In this document: piece by piece, positions 44,114-45,720 of the stretch
Position numbering within the stretch: the stretch's first letter is position 1
Layout of the letters: each line of letters opens with the position of its first letter
Program-made: the position numbers and the translations under genes
DNA from: Streptococcus panodentis
GTDB lineage: Bacteria; Bacillota; Bacilli; Lactobacillales; Streptococcaceae
DNA length: 45,720 bases
Reading direction: 5' to 3'
Assembly: GCF_017884005.1 (NCBI RefSeq)
Contig: NZ_QFAY01000024.1
Coordinates: 1-45,720 of the forward strand
Notes under the pieces: model-generated
Told to the model about the DNA's origin: nothing
Database searches by the model: none
Seen by the model: only the letters and a program-made list of their open reading frames with translations

Positions 44114-44243
44114 AACGTCTCCTTGTATGGCTTTATTAATATTATACCGCTAATTTTTTCGTCTAACAATATCAAGAAAGTTATTAGCTCAATTTTTTAC
44201 CCTGTGGCTAATGTCCCCCTGAATAACTTCAAATACCTAACTA

Positions 44244-44505
44244 GTGACACAGTAGGCATTGTAGCCTGTCTTTTGGTTTTCAAGCAGTCCTTCATTGTCA
44301 GGTTGAAGATAAACCTTCCTGCGGTCGGGGGAGATCAGTGCTGCAATCTTGGGTAAGTGGGCCATCTTTGTCTTTTTATTTTTTGAATAGTCAACTTCTG
44401 TAAATTGTTTTGAATATATAATTCAGGAAATAAATTCAGGCGAGATGTGTAGGAGCTTTCTGAGATAGATGAATAAATATTATGAAAATATTCTCCAACC
44501 GCCAT
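44244..44505 (-). pseudogene. Decayed N-terminus of a TslA-like toxin (remnant D)
   Basis: Frames here match residues ~11-105 of toxin 2: FHNIYSSISESSY against FNNIYASLAESAY, then, after a frameshift, KVYLQPDNEGLLENQKTGYNAY against KVYLQPDNEGLLEDKKTGYNAY. The DNA match stops abruptly at about 44244. The toxin's own start and ribosome site are missing, because a deletion joined the upstream lipoprotein's end to the toxin body. Confidence 0.8.
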
Positions 44506-44947
44506 TTTCATTGATATATATATCATGAAGCATCCCCATTTCTCCAGTATTTGGGATACTGTCTTGGTGCTCTATGTAAAAATCTACCGAAAATTTTGTA
44601 TTATCTAAATTATTAACCTTACCAGAAATAGCTAAATTATAGCCGCCGCCCTGTGGTGTCCCGTTTCCTGACTGTCCAACACGCATACTTCCCCAGTCAA
44701 TCTGAACTGTTTCAACCTTTGGACTTTGAGATTTCACAAAATTGATTATTTCCTGCTCATGTTCTTTGAGATAGGTGAGTTGTTTTTGTTTGATAGCTTC
44801 CTTGTCATCTTTGATAAACTTTTTTGAAGAAACAACTTTCTTATCTTGTTTATTACTTTCTTTTTGAGTCATGGCGCACCCTCCTATACTTACTAGCGCC
44901 ACTATTGATGCAATTGTTGCAATTATGATTTTTGTTTGTTTCTCCAT
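44480..44947 (-). CDS. Lipoprotein, candidate orphan immunity, locus 2 copy 2
   Basis: This 155-aa lipoprotein has the lipobox SIGGC and the same plan as the gene at 43661: helix, SPKVETVQIDWGSM, NGTPQGGGYNLAISG, then a domain ending SIPNTGEMGM and a variable last stretch (NENGGWRIFS). Its C-terminal half from MRVGQSG on is nearly identical to the partial gene at the right edge. It overlaps the toxin remnant D, so it is an orphan whose toxin has decayed. Confidence 0.75.
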   Translation of the reverse strand: MEKQTKIIIATIASIVALVSIGGCAMTQKESNKQDKKVVSSKKFIKDDKEAIKQKQLTYLKEHEQEIINFVKSQSPKVETVQIDWGSMRVGQSGNGTPQGGGYNLAISGKVNNLDNTKFSVDFYIEHQDSIPNTGEMGMLHDIYINENGGWRIFS

Positions 44948-45107
44948 AGCGCCTCCTTGTATTGCTCTTTTAATATTATGCTACTAATTTATCCTTCTAA
45001 CAACACCAAGAAAGTTAAAATTTTTCTTTTTAACCTTTTTACTGCTGTTTTCTTGAATGGCTAACAAACCTGTATCTGTCACATTGATTTCCCTGAATCA
45101 AGTATTT

Positions 45108-45221
45108 TCAGCTTTCCAAATCTAATTGTTCATATGGAAACTTTTTGGGTCTATCTCTGTAAGCTGACTCGGCTAATGAAACATATAGATTATCAAAACT
45201 TTTTAAATTCCAATTTACCAT
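45108..45221 (-). pseudogene. Toxin N-terminal stub C (37 codons, frameshifted)
   Basis: ATG behind GAGGTGATAT opens MVNWNLKSFDNLYVSLAESA, matching toxin 2 NWNLKNFNNIYASLAESA, followed by YRDRPKKFPYEQL. A stop comes at codon 38; in the next frame KILDSGKSM continues the match to KILNSGKSL before another stop. This is a frameshifted, truncated toxin gene. It also fixes where toxin 2 really starts. Confidence 0.8.
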
Positions 45222-45280
45222 ATATCACCTCATTCGAATACTTTCAGCTAATCTATAAATTTATTTGAATCCCAATAATA

Positions 45281-45720
45281 TTATGAAAATATCTTCCAGA
45301 CCCCATTTTCAATTATATAAATTTTATTAAACATCCCCATTTCTCCAGTATTTGGGATACTGTCTTGGTGCTCTATGTAAAAATCTACCGAAAATTTTGT
45401 ATTATCTAAATTATTAACCTTACCAGAAATAGCTAAATTATAGCCTCCGCCCTGTGGTGTTCCGTTCCCTGACTGCCCAACACGCATACTCCCCCAATCA
45501 ATCTGAACTGATTCAACCTTTGGACTTTGGGCTTTTACAAAATCGATGATTTCTTGCTCGTGTTTCTTGAGGTAAGCAAGCTGTTGTTGCCTGATGGCTT
45601 CTTTGTTGCCTTTTTTTGATGAAGATATGATTATCTTCTCCTGATGATTTCTTTTTTGACTTATGATATATCCTCCTAGACTTGCGAACGCTAGGATGGG
45701 TAAGACTATAGCAATGGCTG
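45281..45720 (-). CDS. Candidate immunity protein, lipobox lost, partial at window edge
   Basis: The frame runs open off the right edge, so its start is not visible. The readable part begins AIAIVLPILAFASLGGYIIS, where the homologs have SIGGC; the lipobox Cys is replaced by Tyr (the third member of GGC/GGY). It would then be a membrane-anchored rather than lipid-anchored protein. The helix QQQLAYLKKHEQEIIDFVKAQ is cited here in part (LAYLKKHEQEIIDF), followed by SPKVESVQIDWGSM and the same C-terminal half as the gene at 44480. It is followed by toxin stub C. Confidence 0.75.
   Translation of the reverse strand, partial: AIAIVLPILAFASLGGYIISQKRNHQEKIIISSSKKGNKEAIRQQQLAYLKKHEQEIIDFVKAQSPKVESVQIDWGSMRVGQSGNGTPQGGGYNLAISGKVNNLDNTKFSVDFYIEHQDSIPNTGEMGMFNKIYIIENGVWKIFS

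Noticed and set aside
41279..45720. Presence of the type VII secretion machine itself
   Set aside because: No EssC-type ATPase, EsaA, EssA, EssB or WXG100 gene is found in the window; export through it is inferred from the effector architecture.

Overview
The window looks like chromosome of an oral (viridans) Streptococcus, probably near the S. sanguinis group. The basis is recognised proteins and gene order (aroD-aroE-aroB, ligA-dgkB-pulA, queT behind a preQ1-II riboswitch, metK behind an SMK box, spxR, LtaS-family sulfatase). No rRNA, tRNA or CRISPR array was seen. Most genes lie on the minus strand; the LtaS-like gene, gtrA and one acetyltransferase are on plus. Layout: (1) 166-10518 is the shikimate operon rlmI-like/aroD/aroE/aroB, read leftward. 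Between aroE and aroB sits an accessory block: six tandem genes for small membrane-anchored proteins (candidate immunity proteins), a toxin-like protein with an alpha/beta-hydrolase N-terminus, and two small helical partners. This matches the reverse-architecture type VII secretion lipase system TslA/TlaA1/TlaA2/TilA of Staphylococcus aureus. The block is fused into the aro operon by an 8-nt gap on one side and a TGATG stop/start overlap on the other. (2) 10699-20959 is a second accessory island, also leftward. It holds lipoprotein + GHSLGG-lipase pairs, the lipases having RTX-like glycine/aspartate repeats and a shared C-terminal tail, and modules of a ~140-aa protein plus a 247-aa protein ending in the same tail. 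Several copies are broken: stop loss, IS insertion, truncation, internal deletion and a start-codon frameshift. (3) 21409-40717 is mostly core: LtaS-like, a structured candidate ncRNA, pulA, dgkB, ligA, queT, gtrA, an acetyltransferase whose 5' end is repeat-derived, a B3/B4 protein and a MarR regulator with a palindromic operator candidate, brkB, map, spxR, an acetyltransferase, murA and metK. A dispersed modular intergenic repeat family separates several of these. (4) 41279-45720 is a second type VII lipase locus: one intact toxin with both partners, three related upstream lipoprotein-like genes (one off the right edge), and two decayed toxin N-termini. How the genes work together (inference): in each accessory locus the candidate immunity gene comes immediately before its toxin, and immunity genes outlive their toxins. 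Repeated unit duplication followed by toxin truncation would leave strings of orphan immunity genes and toxin stubs. The main novelty candidates are the toxin block inside the aro operon, the 140/247-aa modules with matched variable segments, the shared-tail lipase island, and the ncRNA before pulA. Product names rest on motif reading without database searches.
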